This document shows positions 17,401-25,904 of a stretch of 64,000 nt of DNA, piece after piece. Position numbers and translations under genes: made by a program. The stretch's first letter is position 1. The number at the start of each line of letters is the position of its first letter. Location: the NCBI RefSeq assembly GCF_025717605.1, contig NZ_JAJIRQ010000003.1:1-64000 (forward strand), read 5' to 3'. The stretch is from Paucibacter sp. TC2R-5. Lineage in GTDB: Bacteria > Pseudomonadota > Gammaproteobacteria > Burkholderiales > Burkholderiaceae_C. Below the pieces are notes generated by a model. The model was given only the letters and a program-made list of their open reading frames with translations. It did not search any database and was not told the origin of the DNA.

Positions 17401-18333
17401 AAACTGAGACAAATTGATTTGGCCCGCGAGCGCCAGCGCCGGCAGCGCCCCTGCGTTTTGCTGAAACTTCAGCTGCAGATTTGTAGCCAGCTTGCCCTGT
17501 TTCAAGCGCAGCGGCGCAGCTGCCGGCACATAAGAGGCATATGGCGCGAGATCCAGGCCGTCTAACTTGAAGTCAAGTGTGGCCACACGCTGCTCGGCAA
17601 AGGGCAAGGCACTGCCTTTTGCGCCAAAGGCTACGCCGTTCAGACGGCCGGCAATCTGCGGCTGAACATGAACTTTCACGTCGGCGGCCAGCGTCGAAAC
17701 AAAAGGCAGTTGCAGCAGCAGATGATCGATTTCGTGGCGGCGCGCCATGGGCTTGTCATCCAGCGACACCGCACCATCCCTGAGTTCGATGTTGTAGAGC
17801 GCGAGTGCAAAGGGTTTGGCATCGGGCGCGGCCGGAACTGCGGGCTTGGCGAAGCGTTCGATCAAATCATCGATGTCGTAGTGGCCGGCAGACAAGCGCG
17901 TCAGACGCAGGACCGGGCGCACCACGGTCAGAGATTCAATCACCGGGCTGCGCAACCACAGCGAGCTGCTGGACAAATTGATGGTGAGCTGCTCCAGCTC
18001 CAGCAAGGCCTCTTTTTGCTGCGCCTTGCCCGCGACGCTCACACCGTCCAACGTCAGGGCAAGGGCCCAAGGATGAAAGCTCGCCGCCCGGACGCTAACT
18101 TCACGGCCCAGCGTCTTGCTCGCCAGCTCGGCGCCGCTCGTCTTCAGCCAGTTAGGCAATACAAGCCAACTGGCGAAAAAAAGCAGCAAGAGCAGGCCCG
18201 ACAGTGCCCCAAACAAGCCGACCAGCAGGCGCTGCCAGGGCTTCCAGGACTGCATGGGCTTGGCCCTCGGCGTGGCATTTGATCTTTGGTCGGGCGTCAT
18301 AGGGGGCGTCATATTCGGCGTCATTGGGGCCAT
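14491..18333 (-). CDS. Giant DUF748 / AsmA-like envelope protein
   Basis: 1280-residue protein: a short cytoplasmic N-terminus, one transmembrane helix (LLVGLFGALSGLLLLLFFASWLVL), then a very long beta-rich periplasmic region with AsmA-type sequence near the start (TLGREVSVRAASFHPWALALTLDGV) and DUF748-type features later (ISIGQIRVSKGRLDFNDRF, LSPYAAKYVGYAIERGKF, EVPIKGSINEPEFSVGGVIWK). Such proteins belong to the AsmA/repeating beta-groove group, now linked to lipid transfer across the periplasm in relatives such as YhdP and TamB; the role here is unproven. ATG 18333 is chosen for GGAG 6 bases upstream. A Gln/Glu-rich tetrapeptide repeat sits in mid-protein, and the C-terminal 200 residues contain an OmpA-like/charged segment (APAHLDSVAKMM). 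Confidence 0.85.
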   Translation of the reverse strand: MAPMTPNMTPPMTPDQRSNATPRAKPMQSWKPWQRLLVGLFGALSGLLLLLFFASWLVLPNWLKTSGAELASKTLGREVSVRAASFHPWALALTLDGVSVAGKAQQKEALLELEQLTINLSSSSLWLRSPVIESLTVVRPVLRLTRLSAGHYDIDDLIERFAKPAVPAAPDAKPFALALYNIELRDGAVSLDDKPMARRHEIDHLLLQLPFVSTLAADVKVHVQPQIAGRLNGVAFGAKGSALPFAEQRVATLDFKLDGLDLAPYASYVPAAAPLRLKQGKLATNLQLKFQQNAGALPALALAGQINLSQFALQTPTSAPSLSWSELELHLLDVQPLQRIIGLGAVKWVAPSLSVSKDARGQLHLAGMGLGGGSAQGPKTGQETGQEAAQEKDQEKHPKVDKAAPWLLSLNQFELSAGGLDWQDASTKPAVGILVRDIDFKLGALAWPLKAATPINLAFRVRPADGPATLAAANLDGAGSLSAESLGFDWQWQGFDLQWLTPYLQAQLPGQGSLRVAGSMAGKGGLLVQQPLMPKAEQRAKATLADLQLSSFSIGGKSTRDPLLRLGAVDLDQLMVDTEARKITAGELKFSRPALALARRQDGRWNYQDFLPPAKTPRADSPRAKEPALAWSLLLKGLKLDQGSLQLQDAGTRTASSAVRGAPSAVKLEQIKLDMRNFAWPAQTKAMPVNLSLKLAPTKRGSAPSGQLQWQGEASLAPLMAAGSLRLERLPLQLLDPYLDPALGLHLQKGELGLRAQFKARQTVAGLDGQATGKLLIADLLLHQAREVDGQDIVGEELLSWQAMNLDGIKLLLKAGSPPQLSVADVSLNDFFARVIINEQGKVNLRDVGQVERKPAGPAIAEAAASAPDLAASAAPRMPISIGQIRVSKGRLDFNDRFVRPNYSAQLSELHGSLGAFSSERAELAPLSLRGRVAGTGLLDVVGDVNPLGKPLLLDIKATASDIELAPLSPYAAKYVGYAIERGKFSTKVQYKIDAGGALQANNQIILNQLTFGERVESPDATKLPVLFAVALLKDKNGVIDVEVPIKGSINEPEFSVGGVIWKVIGNLLGKALSAPFSLFSGSGDADLSRLEFAPGSAQPLAPAHLDSVAKMMEERPGLSLTIKAWADPVAERAALQERQLDAALLAEFKREQQRDLQRQSSSPAQPSPAEARLSDADRSRLLKPVYQAAKLPNKPKNMIGFAKDIAPEEMRALLLSNYAVSETSVRALALERGVLVRDALIAKGLANSRIFLGAPSLHEPEAGAQEAWKPFADLQLSAH
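17148..17207. repeat. 12-base tandem repeat inside the DUF748 gene
   Basis: Five imperfect 12-base units (type TCTTGCCCCGTT on the plus strand) encode a KTGQ-ETGQ-EAAQ-EKDQ run on the minus strand. It stays in frame and forms a polar spacer between beta domains. Length variation between strains would be expected. Confidence 0.6.
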
Positions 18334-18358
18334 CTGTCTCCAGCACGGCACAATTATT

Positions 18359-18368
18359 GAATATATTC
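18359..18368. promoter_or_regulatory. AT-rich palindrome in divergent promoter region
   Basis: GAATATATTC is a perfect 10-base palindrome in an unusually AT-rich patch of the gap between the DUF748 gene and the broken YdcF-family gene. It offers -10-like hexamers (TATATT, AATAAT) on the minus strand for the DUF748 gene. A promoter or operator role is inferred from position only. Confidence 0.3.
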
Positions 18369-18456
18369 GAGCCCCGGCTCTGCTTCGATGACTCGTTAGT
18401 TAACAGTTGCTCAGAGGTTTCCAGAGACCACCCTGCCCCCGACGCCCAGACCCATT

Positions 18457-19271
18457 TTGAATTCTGCAGCCCTGCTGCACCAAATCAAGCCCTTCGCCCT
18501 GACCTTGGCGCTGCCCCCAGTGCCCTTTCTGGTGCTGATTGCGCTCGGCGCATGGATGCTGCGAGGCTCATCAAAAAGGCCAGCGATATGGGGCCGGCTG
18601 GTTATCGGTTTGGGCGTGCTGGGCATTTGGCTCAGTAGCAGCGAAGGGTTTAGCTAAGTGCTTTCACAGCACTTGCTGCACACCCCAGCGGCCTTGAGTA
18701 CGCAGGACATGCCGAGCTGGCGCAGCGCAGCCAGACTCAAAAAGACGTGGCGGTGTTGGTGCTGGGCGGTGGCGCCCGTCAATATGCGCCTGAGTACGAT
18801 GGGCCAAGCCTGAACACCATCAGCCTGCAAAGACTGCGCTACGGCGTGTGGTTGGCCAAGCAGATCAAGGCACCGCTGGGTTTTTCCGGCGGCATAGGCT
18901 GGGCGGCCAGACGCCAGAAAGACAGCGAGGCCACAATTGCGCAGCGAATCGCGCAGGAAGAATTTGGCAACAGCTTGAGATGGGCAGAGGGCGGCTCGCG
19001 CGACACGCGCGAAAACGCCGCACTCAGTCTGCAAATGCTCCGCGCCGATGGCATCAAGAAGATCGTCTTGGTGACCCATGAGCAGCATATGCCTCGCTCC
19101 TTGAGAGCTTTCAGCGCCGCAGCTCAGGGCGACATCGAAATCCTAGCCGCCCCGGTCGGCTTGCAGCGCGACGGCAAATCGGAGTTGCGGGACTGGATGC
19201 CGTCGGACGACGGCATCTTGCGGGTTCGCTTTGCGATCTATGAATGGATTGGGCTGCAGACCGGCCACTGA
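18457..19271 (+). pseudogene. YdcF/ElyC family (DUF218) gene with stop and frameshift
   Basis: Two fragments in different frames add up to one envelope YdcF/ElyC-type protein of about 265-270 residues. The first (18457-18657) gives the two N-terminal membrane helices (FALTLALPPVPFLVLIALGA, LVIGLGVLGIWLS) and ends at TAA 18655-18657, where homologues usually continue; CAA to TAA would explain it. That frame then continues plausibly (LSQHLLHTPAALS) to about 18708. From there the second frame takes over through the DUF218 core VAVLVLGGG, LRYGVWLA, FSGG, SRDTRENA, VTHEQHMPR to the stop at 19271. The switch needs a 1-base loss near 18705-18715. Two separate lesions suggest true decay, although assembly error is possible. 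The core could still be made alone from GTG 18747, but without its membrane anchor. Confidence 0.75.
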
Positions 19272-19333
19272 ATGTCGCTGACATGGCAGCAAATCGGCAG
19301 CGCTGGAACAAGAAGCACTGCCGACCAGGCATT

Positions 19334-19350
19334 GAGCCTCTTGGCTCTTT
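19334..19350 (+). terminator. Weak hairpin after the YdcF-family pseudogene
   Basis: GAGCC-tctt-GGCTC followed by TTT, in the 77-base gap before the convergent glmM stop. Short stem and short T-run, so low confidence. Confidence 0.3.
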
Positions 19351-20680
19351 AGCTCTTGACCGCCTCGGCCAAGCGTTCGGCACAGCGCTGCGCCGTCGCA
19401 CCGTCGCTCGCCTCGACCATCAGGCGCAACAAAGGCTCGGTACCCGAGGCCCGGATCAGAACCCGACCACGGTCTGCCAACTCGGCCGTCACTTCGGCCT
19501 GCACACGCGCCAGCTGGGCGTTGCTCTTCCAGTCCTGGCCCGCTTGCAGACGCACATTGATCAAGACTTGCGGGAACAAGGTGACCGGTGCCAAGAGCTG
19601 AGACATGCTCTTGCCGGTGCGCATCACCGCCTGAAGAATCAGCAGCGCGCTGACGATGCCATCGCCGGTGGTGTGCTTGTCCAAAGCCAGCAGATGGCCA
19701 GAACCCTCCCCGCCCAGTTGCCAGCCTCGTGCGCTGAGTTCTTCCAACACATAACGATCGCCCACCTTGGCGCGCACAAAGTCCACATCCAGGGCCTTGA
19801 TGGCCAGTTCGACCGCCATATTCGTCATCAAGGTGCCGACCGCACCTGGCACCTGCCCGCCTTGGGCCAGGCGGTCCGCGACCATTAAATACAGCAGCTC
19901 ATCGCCGTTGTACAAACGCCCTTCGCCGTCCACCAGTTGCAAGCGATCGGCGTCGCCGTCGAGTGCAACACCGTAATGCGCGCCATGTTCTTTGACGGCA
20001 GCGACCAGGGCCGCCGGCGAAGTCGCGCCACAGCCGTCATTGATATTGAAGCCGTTGGGGCTGCAACCGATCGAAATCACTTCGGCGCCCAACTCATGGA
20101 ACACATCGGGTGCCACGTGGTAGGCCGCACCGTTGGCCGCGTCAATGACGATCTTCAAACCCTTGAGGCTGAGATCCTGGCCGAAGCTGTTCTTGCAAAA
20201 CTCGATATAGCGGCCACGGGCTTCGGCAATGCGGCGGGCACGACCTAAATTGGCAGAGTCGATCCAGGTCGGCGGATCCTCCAGCGCCAACTCGACCGCT
20301 TGCTCCCAGGCGTCTGACAACTTCTCGCCCTTAGCCGAGAAAAACTTGATGCCGTTGTCGGCAAAAGGGTTGTGTGAAGCGCTGATCACCACGCCCAGAT
20401 CCTGGCGCAGAGCGCGGGTCATATAGGCCACGCCGGGTGTGGGCAAAGGGCCCGTCAACAGCACATCGACACCGGCCGAGGCAAAACCCGCCTCCAAAGC
20501 CGACTCGATCATGTAGCCGGAGATGCGCGTGTCTTTACCAATCAAGACGCTGGGGCGCCCTCCGTTCTTACGCAAGACCTGCCCCACGGCATGGCCCAGG
20601 CGCAGCATGAAATCAGGTGTGATCGCGCCTTGCCCGACCGTGCCACGAATACCATCGGTACCAAAATACTTACGGCTCAT
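19349..20680 (-). CDS. glmM: Phosphoglucosamine mutase GlmM
   Basis: Interconverts glucosamine-6-phosphate and glucosamine-1-phosphate for UDP-GlcNAc, and so for peptidoglycan and lipopolysaccharide. 443 residues, standard length. The N-terminus [11 protein letters not shown], the active-site serine loop [12 protein letters not shown] with S102, the metal loop DGDADR and the phosphate-binding [10 protein letters not shown] are all present. ATG 20680 is used because AAGGG lies 8 bases upstream; the ATG at 20689 abuts that site. It follows folP by 32 bases, the usual folP-glmM pair. Confidence 0.97.
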   Translation of the reverse strand: MSRKYFGTDGIRGTVGQGAITPDFMLRLGHAVGQVLRKNGGRPSVLIGKDTRISGYMIESALEAGFASAGVDVLLTGPLPTPGVAYMTRALRQDLGVVISASHNPFADNGIKFFSAKGEKLSDAWEQAVELALEDPPTWIDSANLGRARRIAEARGRYIEFCKNSFGQDLSLKGLKIVIDAANGAAYHVAPDVFHELGAEVISIGCSPNGFNINDGCGATSPAALVAAVKEHGAHYGVALDGDADRLQLVDGEGRLYNGDELLYLMVADRLAQGGQVPGAVGTLMTNMAVELAIKALDVDFVRAKVGDRYVLEELSARGWQLGGEGSGHLLALDKHTTGDGIVSALLILQAVMRTGKSMSQLLAPVTLFPQVLINVRLQAGQDWKSNAQLARVQAEVTAELADRGRVLIRASGTEPLLRLMVEASDGATAQRCAERLAEAVKS

Positions 20681-20712
20681 TGTGAGCATCCCTTTAAAAA
20701 CGAAATATTGAT

Positions 20713-21570
20713 CTATTGTCGTTCAGCAAAATGACTAGCCGAGGTCTGAGCCGACGCAGCCTGCCAAACCTTGATCGCATCGACGGTTGATGCGACATCG
20801 TGCACACGCAAGATCTTTGCGCCCTGCGCAATTGCAGCCAGACCCGCCGCCAAACTGGCCGCCAAACGCTGACCAACCGGCCGCCCGGTGACGTCGCCCA
20901 GCGCGCGCTTGCGTGACCACCCGACCAACAGCGGATAAGCCAGATCCAGCAGTTCCGCCTGGCGCGCCAGCAGCTCAAAATTTTGTGCGGTGGTCTTGGC
21001 GAAACCGTAACCGGGGTCCAAAACAATGCGCTCTCGCGCGATCTGTGCCGAGCGCAGCGCTGCCGCGCGGCAGGCTAAAAACCCCGCAACATCGCTCAGC
21101 AGATCGTCGTAATCGGTCAGGGTCTGCATGGTGGCGGGTGTGCCGCGCATATGCATCAAGCAAACGCCGCAAAGCCCATGCGCTTGGACGACATTGACAG
21201 CCTGCGTGTCTTGCAGCGCATGAACATCGTTGATGACGTCCACACCCAAGTCCAAGGCGCGCGACATAACTTCAGCCTTGCAGGTATCCACGGAGACCGC
21301 CACGCCTAAGCTTAACGCGGCCGAGACCACCGGCGCGATGCGAGCCCATTCTTCGCCTGCAGACAAGCTGCTTGCCCCCGGCCGACTGGACTCGCCGCCA
21401 ATATCGAGCAGGTCAGCGCCGTCCAGCACCATGCGCTCGCAACACTCAATAGCGTGCATTGGTGCTGCGTGCTGGCCGCCATCGGAGAATGAATCGGGCG
21501 TCACATTGACGATGCCCATCACCCGGGGGCGGCTCAGGTCAATTTGGAAACGCGTGGTGTGCCAATGCAT
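20713..21570 (-). CDS. folP: Dihydropteroate synthase FolP
   Basis: Joins p-aminobenzoate to dihydropterin pyrophosphate in folate synthesis; target of sulfonamides. 285 residues from ATG 21570 with the two signature motifs [15 protein letters not shown] and [16 protein letters not shown], then [16 protein letters not shown] and [12 protein letters not shown] 18 bases upstream is a possible alternative start. It precedes glmM and is separated from ftsH by a strong terminator, so it probably has its own promoter in or near 21571-21608. Confidence 0.97.
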   Translation of the reverse strand: MHWHTTRFQIDLSRPRVMGIVNVTPDSFSDGGQHAAPMHAIECCERMVLDGADLLDIGGESSRPGASSLSAGEEWARIAPVVSAALSLGVAVSVDTCKAEVMSRALDLGVDVINDVHALQDTQAVNVVQAHGLCGVCLMHMRGTPATMQTLTDYDDLLSDVAGFLACRAAALRSAQIARERIVLDPGYGFAKTTAQNFELLARQAELLDLAYPLLVGWSRKRALGDVTGRPVGQRLAASLAAGLAAIAQGAKILRVHDVASTVDAIKVWQAASAQTSASHFAERQ

Positions 21571-21608
21571 AGAAGATTGAGAACCCAAAGCAGCTCTGCC
21601 TAGAAAAT

Positions 21609-21636
21609 CGGGGCCCGTCTGTGAAGACGGGCCCCG
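21609..21636 (-). terminator. Rho-independent terminator after ftsH
   Basis: Perfect 12-base stem (CGGGGCCCGTCT paired with its complement) around a 4-base loop, followed on the minus strand by ATTTTCT. It lies between the ftsH stop (21678) and the folP start, ending the rlmE-ftsH transcript. Confidence 0.88.
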
Positions 21637-21677
21637 AAATTTGTATTGGCCCAGACTGAAATCTCAGCCCAAGTAAA

Positions 21678-23582
21678 TCAAAGCGCAGCAGCCGGGGTAT
21701 CGGTGCTCACCGGTGGCGGTGGAGTATCGGACTTGCCACCGCTCGGAGGCGTCCAATCCTTGGGCAGGCGGGCTGCCTTGCCGGTCATGATGTCTTCGAT
21801 CTGATCGGCGTCTATGGTCTCGAACTCCAGCAAGGCCTTGGCCATCGCATGCATCTTGTCCTGATTCTCTTCAATCAAGCGACGCGCAATACCGTATTGC
21901 TCGTCGATGATTCGGCGGATCACCAGATCCACCTTGCGCATGGTCTCTTCGGACATATTGGTGGTCTTGGTGACCGAGCGACCCAAGAAGACCTCGCCCT
22001 CATTGTCCGAATAAACCATGGGACCGAGTTCATCGGTCATGCCGTAACGGGTCACCATATCGCGTGCAATCGCGGTGGCACGCTCGAAATCGTTGGAAGC
22101 GCCGGTGGTCATCTGGTTCATGAACACCTCTTCGGCAATTCGACCGCCAAAGAGTACCGAGATGGTCGAGAGCATGCGCTCCTTGTCCAAGCTGTAACGA
22201 TCACCTTCGGGCAACTGCATGGTCACACCCAAGGCGCGGCCACGCGGGATCACCGTGACCTTGTGCACCGGGTCAGTCTTAGGCATCAATCTGGCAACCA
22301 AAGCGTGACCAGCCTCGTGATAGGCGGTGTTGCGGCGCTCTTCCTCCGGCATGATCATGGACTTGCGCTCTGGGCCCATCATGATCTTGTCTTTGGCCTT
22401 TTCGAAGTCGACCATCTCGACCACGCGACCATTGCGGCGAGCGGCAAACAAGGCGGCCTCGTTCACCAGATTGGCCAAATCGGCACCCGAGAAGCCGGGC
22501 GTGCCGCGTGCCAGGATGTCGGCGCGGATGTCTTGACCGACCGGCACCTTGCGCATGTGCACATTGAGAATCTGCTCACGGCCTCGCACATCCGGCAAGG
22601 TCACATAAACCTGGCGGTCAAAGCGACCTGGACGCAGCAAGGCAGGGTCGAGAATGTCCGGGCGATTGGTCGCCGCCATCACGATCACACCCATATTGGT
22701 CTCAAAGCCGTCCATCTCGACCAGCATTTGATTCAGGGTCTGTTCGCGCTCGTCATTACCACCACCCACGCCGGCGCCGCGGTGGCGGCCAACAGCGTCG
22801 ATTTCATCGATGAAGATGATGCAAGGTGAGCTCTTCTTGGCCTGCTCGAACATATCGCGCACACGTGCCGCGCCGACGCCGACAAACATTTCGACGAAGT
22901 CAGAACCAGAGATGGCGAAGAATGGCACCTTGGCCTCACCAGCAATTGCCTTGGCTAACAAGGTCTTGCCGGTTCCCGGAGGGCCAACCAGCAGCACGCC
23001 GCGGGGAATACGGCCGCCCAGTTTTTGGAACTTGGACGGATCCTTCAGGAAGTCGACAAGCTCTTTGACTTCTTCCTTGGCTTCATCGCAACCCGCCACA
23101 TCGGCGAAGGTCGTCGTGTTTTGGGCTTCGTCGAGCAGCTTGGCCTTTGACTTGCCGAAGCTGAAGGCGCCGCCCTTGCCGCCGCCCTGCATCTGGCGCA
23201 TGAAATAGACCCACACGCCGATCAGCAACAGCATCGGGCCCCAGCTGATCAGCATGCTGATCAGGAAGGAAGGCTCCTCACGCGGCTTGACGTCAAACTT
23301 CACGCCGTTATTGCGCAGGTCACCAATCAGACCGCGGTCAAGATAGGTGGCTGCGACGCGCAGCTTCTTGCCATCAGTGGTTTCAGCAAGGATGTCGGTC
23401 CCGGCCCCACCTTCTTGCAAGGTCACTTGCTTGATACGGTGCGCCTGAATTTCGTCCAGAAATTCAGAATAGCCAATTTGCCCACCGGCTGCCGCACCAC
23501 GATCAAATTGTTTGAAGACCGTGAACAGCACCAGGGCAATCACTATCCAGACAGCTACCTTCGAGAACCACTGATTGTTCAC
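21678..23582 (-). CDS. ftsH: ATP-dependent zinc metalloprotease FtsH
   Basis: Membrane-anchored hexameric AAA+ protease that degrades misfolded membrane proteins and regulators such as LpxC. 634 residues: two transmembrane helices (about 10-25 and 105-125) around a small periplasmic domain, then AAA+ with Walker A GPPGTGKT, Walker [29 protein letters not shown], and the zinc-protease motif HEAGH (422-426). The C-terminal tail is Pro/Thr-rich. It lies 124 bases after rlmE on the same strand, the classic rlmE-ftsH pairing, and is followed by a strong terminator. Confidence 0.98.
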   Translation of the reverse strand: MNNQWFSKVAVWIVIALVLFTVFKQFDRGAAAGGQIGYSEFLDEIQAHRIKQVTLQEGGAGTDILAETTDGKKLRVAATYLDRGLIGDLRNNGVKFDVKPREEPSFLISMLISWGPMLLLIGVWVYFMRQMQGGGKGGAFSFGKSKAKLLDEAQNTTTFADVAGCDEAKEEVKELVDFLKDPSKFQKLGGRIPRGVLLVGPPGTGKTLLAKAIAGEAKVPFFAISGSDFVEMFVGVGAARVRDMFEQAKKSSPCIIFIDEIDAVGRHRGAGVGGGNDEREQTLNQMLVEMDGFETNMGVIVMAATNRPDILDPALLRPGRFDRQVYVTLPDVRGREQILNVHMRKVPVGQDIRADILARGTPGFSGADLANLVNEAALFAARRNGRVVEMVDFEKAKDKIMMGPERKSMIMPEEERRNTAYHEAGHALVARLMPKTDPVHKVTVIPRGRALGVTMQLPEGDRYSLDKERMLSTISVLFGGRIAEEVFMNQMTTGASNDFERATAIARDMVTRYGMTDELGPMVYSDNEGEVFLGRSVTKTTNMSEETMRKVDLVIRRIIDEQYGIARRLIEENQDKMHAMAKALLEFETIDADQIEDIMTGKAARLPKDWTPPSGGKSDTPPPPVSTDTPAAAL

Positions 23583-23706
23583 CGAGACTCCTTAATTCAC
23601 TCAAACCTGACCACACTGTGTGCGGTCTCTGCAGGCCATATGGGGTTGATTCTATGGCAGTCAAGAGCTAAATCTGCTTTTGACAAACCCGCTCGAAAGC
23701 GCGGAA

Positions 23707-24387
23707 TTACCGCTTCGGCTGTTTCAGCCCAATGCCGATCAAAAAGGTCTCGGTCGACCGGTCCTTGGAAGCCTTTGGCTTGATCGGTTTGACCTTTTTA
23801 AAGGTCGCCTTGAACTGCTCGACCAACTGGGTGTAGCCGCTGCCATGAAAGACCTTGGCCACCAAAGCACCCTCGGGCTTCAGGTGCTGCTGGGCAAAAT
23901 CGATCGCCAACTCCACCAAGCCGGCCACCCGCGCGGCGTCCGAGCTTTCAATGCCAGACAGATTGGGTGCCATATCCGACACAACCAAGTCCACCGCGCG
24001 CCCCGCCAATGCAGCTTCAAGTTGATCCAGCACGGCTTGCTCTTGAAAGTCGCCTTGAATGAATTGCACGCCCTCGATCGGCTCGCATTCGGTCAAATCG
24101 AGCGCGATGATGGTGCCGTTGAGCTTGCCGACAGCGGCGCCGCCGATGCCGGCCTCCTTGGGCGCAAAACAGCGCCGCAAATATTGACTCCAGGCGCCGG
24201 GCGCCGCGCCCAAATCGACCACCACCTGGCCTGGACGCACCAGTTTCAAGGTTTCGTCGATTTCTTTCAGCTTATAGGCTGCGCGAGCCCGAAAACCATC
24301 GCGATGAGCCATCTTGACGTAGGGGTCATTGATGTGCTCATGCAACCATGTCTTATTAAGTTTCTTGCTTTTAGTCTTGATCTTCAT
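23707..24387 (-). CDS. rlmE: 23S rRNA (uridine-2'-O)-methyltransferase RlmE
   Basis: SAM-dependent methyltransferase that modifies U2552 of 23S rRNA in the large subunit (heat-shock gene ftsJ/rrmJ in E. coli). 226 residues with the Lys-rich N-terminus [30 protein letters not shown] (first catalytic Lys region), the SAM site [21 protein letters not shown] and the VAKVFHGSG catalytic region. It heads the ftsH transcript. Its ATG lies only 20 bases from the divergent yhbY ATG, so promoters of the two must overlap each other's coding sequence. Confidence 0.96.
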   Translation of the reverse strand: MKIKTKSKKLNKTWLHEHINDPYVKMAHRDGFRARAAYKLKEIDETLKLVRPGQVVVDLGAAPGAWSQYLRRCFAPKEAGIGGAAVGKLNGTIIALDLTECEPIEGVQFIQGDFQEQAVLDQLEAALAGRAVDLVVSDMAPNLSGIESSDAARVAGLVELAIDFAQQHLKPEGALVAKVFHGSGYTQLVEQFKATFKKVKPIKPKASKDRSTETFLIGIGLKQPKR

Positions 24388-24395
24388 GTTGCACG

Positions 24396-24401
24396 GATAA
24401 T
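24396..24401 (+). promoter_or_regulatory. -10-like hexamer suggesting a leaderless yhbY message
   Basis: GATAAT sits 7 bases before the yhbY ATG. A start point 6-7 bases downstream of it would coincide with the ATG. No convincing -35 is visible at normal spacing, so confidence is low. Confidence 0.3.
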
Positions 24402-24407
24402 ACGCGT

Positions 24408-24884
24408 ATGCCTGCGATTCAATTGACTCCTGCCCAGCGCAAGGAAAAACGCTCCGAAGCCCATCATCTTGACCCAGTTGTCATGATAGGCGCGGATGGA
24501 CTCACCCCTGCTGTCGTCAAAGAGACTGACGCTGCCTTGAATGCCCACGGGCTGATCAAGGTGCGCATCTTCTCGGACGACCGCGCCAACCGCGAAAGCA
24601 TTTTTGCGTCCCTTTGCGGGGAACTCAATGCCGCCCCGATTCAGCACATCGGCAAATTGCTGGTGCTGTGGCGGCCACTGCCGGACAAGGAAGAAGCCGA
24701 AGGCGGTGACGGCAAAGCCGGTCCTCGCGTGGTCAAGATTGTGAAATTCTCCAAGAGCGGCAACCACCGACCACAGGTCAAGAAATTGCGCGTTCTGGGT
24801 AACGAACGGGTTGCTCAAGGCGGCGAGATCAAGCGCGCTAAAAAGCGCCTGACCAGCGTCAAAAAGAACGCCCAAGATCAGTAA
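24408..24884 (+). CDS. yhbY: YhbY-type CRM-domain RNA-binding protein
   Basis: Small RNA-binding protein associated with pre-50S ribosomal particles. The CRM domain covers residues 4-95 ([38 protein letters not shown], and the lid [10 protein letters not shown]). A basic C-terminal extension (to residue 158) makes it longer than the roughly 97-residue E. coli protein, as is common in betaproteobacteria. There is no good Shine-Dalgarno site. A -10-like GATAAT at 24396-24401 ends 6 bases before the ATG, which would give a leaderless message. Confidence 0.92.
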   Translation: MPAIQLTPAQRKEKRSEAHHLDPVVMIGADGLTPAVVKETDAALNAHGLIKVRIFSDDRANRESIFASLCGELNAAPIQHIGKLLVLWRPLPDKEEAEGGDGKAGPRVVKIVKFSKSGNHRPQVKKLRVLGNERVAQGGEIKRAKKRLTSVKKNAQDQ

Positions 24885-24897
24885 AAACTGACGCGAA

Positions 24898-25329
24898 TCA
24901 GACCTTGGAATTGTTGCTGGTGCGCCAAGCCAAAGCCAGCACAGCCAAGGTCTTCAAACCAAAAAAAGCGAAAGAAAAAGCGTGCAGGGTCATGAAGCTC
25001 CATGAACCCTGCCCGGCTTTGGCCGCCTCCATCATCGGATGCAGCGCGTAATAGCCCGCCACGGTGCAAAAAAGTGCCCCGGCCGGCAAAAAGAATTCTG
25101 CTGACAGGTTATTGGAACCTGTGTCCCGCGCCAAGCGACGCTCCATCAGAATCAGCAGCAAGGCAGTGGCCAGCGCGACCTGCGCTTCCAGCGCGAAAAG
25201 CCGACCGACCAACTCGCCTGCTTGAGCCCGCTCCAACACCGCAAAGGCCGCGGGAGCGGCAGCAAATGCGATACAAAGCAAAAAGCCGCCCCAAATGGCG
25301 GCCAATACAGCACGAGATCGGCGCAGCAC
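24898..25329 (-). CDS. DUF4149 family membrane protein
   Basis: 143-residue membrane protein from GTG 25329, with four predicted helices (VLAAIWGGFLLCIAFAAAPA, VALATALLLILME, FFLPAGALFCTVAGYYAL, FSFAFFGLKTLAVLALAW). The family is widespread next to greA/yhbY in betaproteobacteria; function unknown. The long upstream open frame overlaps greA and is not used. It starts 8 bases after the greA stop, so it is the tail of the carA-carB-greA transcript, and it converges on yhbY. Confidence 0.75.
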   Translation of the reverse strand: MLRRSRAVLAAIWGGFLLCIAFAAAPAAFAVLERAQAGELVGRLFALEAQVALATALLLILMERRLARDTGSNNLSAEFFLPAGALFCTVAGYYALHPMMEAAKAGQGSWSFMTLHAFSFAFFGLKTLAVLALAWRTSNNSKV

Positions 25330-25336
25330 CTGTTGC

Positions 25337-25813
25337 TTAGACGTAACGGACCTTGACCACTTCGTAGCTCTTGACGCCACCCGGCGCCTGCACATTGGCT
25401 ACATCACCCTCTTCTTTGCCGATCAAGGCGCGCGCAATCGGCGAGCTGATAGAGACCTTACCCAGTTTCAAATCAGCCTCGTCGTCACCGACGATTTGGT
25501 AAGTTACGGCTGCGCCCGTGGACTCTTCTTCCAGATCCACCGTGGTGCCAAACACAATCCGTCCACCGGCATCGACCTCGGCGGGATTGATGATCAAAGC
25601 CGCCGCCAACTTGCCTTCGATATCGAGAATGCGCCCTTCGATAAAGCCTTGCTTGTCCTTGGCCGCTTCGTATTCGGCGTTTTCGGACAAATCACCCTGG
25701 GCGCGCGCCTCGGAGATGGCCGCGATCACGGCATGCCGCTCAACACCCTTGAGGCGATGAAGTTCTTCTTTGAGCTTTTCAGCACCGTATGTGGTGAGTG
25801 GAATAGTGGCCAT
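25337..25813 (-). CDS. greA: Transcription elongation factor GreA
   Basis: Rescues backtracked RNA polymerase by stimulating transcript cleavage. 158 residues with the N-terminal coiled coil ([20 protein letters not shown]), the tip acidic motif in [15 protein letters not shown], and the C-terminal FKBP-like domain ([24 protein letters not shown]). It follows carB by 91 bases on the same strand, as in many betaproteobacteria. Confidence 0.97.
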   Translation of the reverse strand: MATIPLTTYGAEKLKEELHRLKGVERHAVIAAISEARAQGDLSENAEYEAAKDKQGFIEGRILDIEGKLAAALIINPAEVDAGGRIVFGTTVDLEEESTGAAVTYQIVGDDEADLKLGKVSISSPIARALIGKEEGDVANVQAPGGVKSYEVVKVRYV

Positions 25814-25904
25814 GATTTTTCGCTAAGCTTGAAATACAAAATGAAACCGCCGCTGCGGCTCGGGAACTCCCGAGGCGCTGCGGCGGATTTCGTTGCCCTG
25901 GAGT

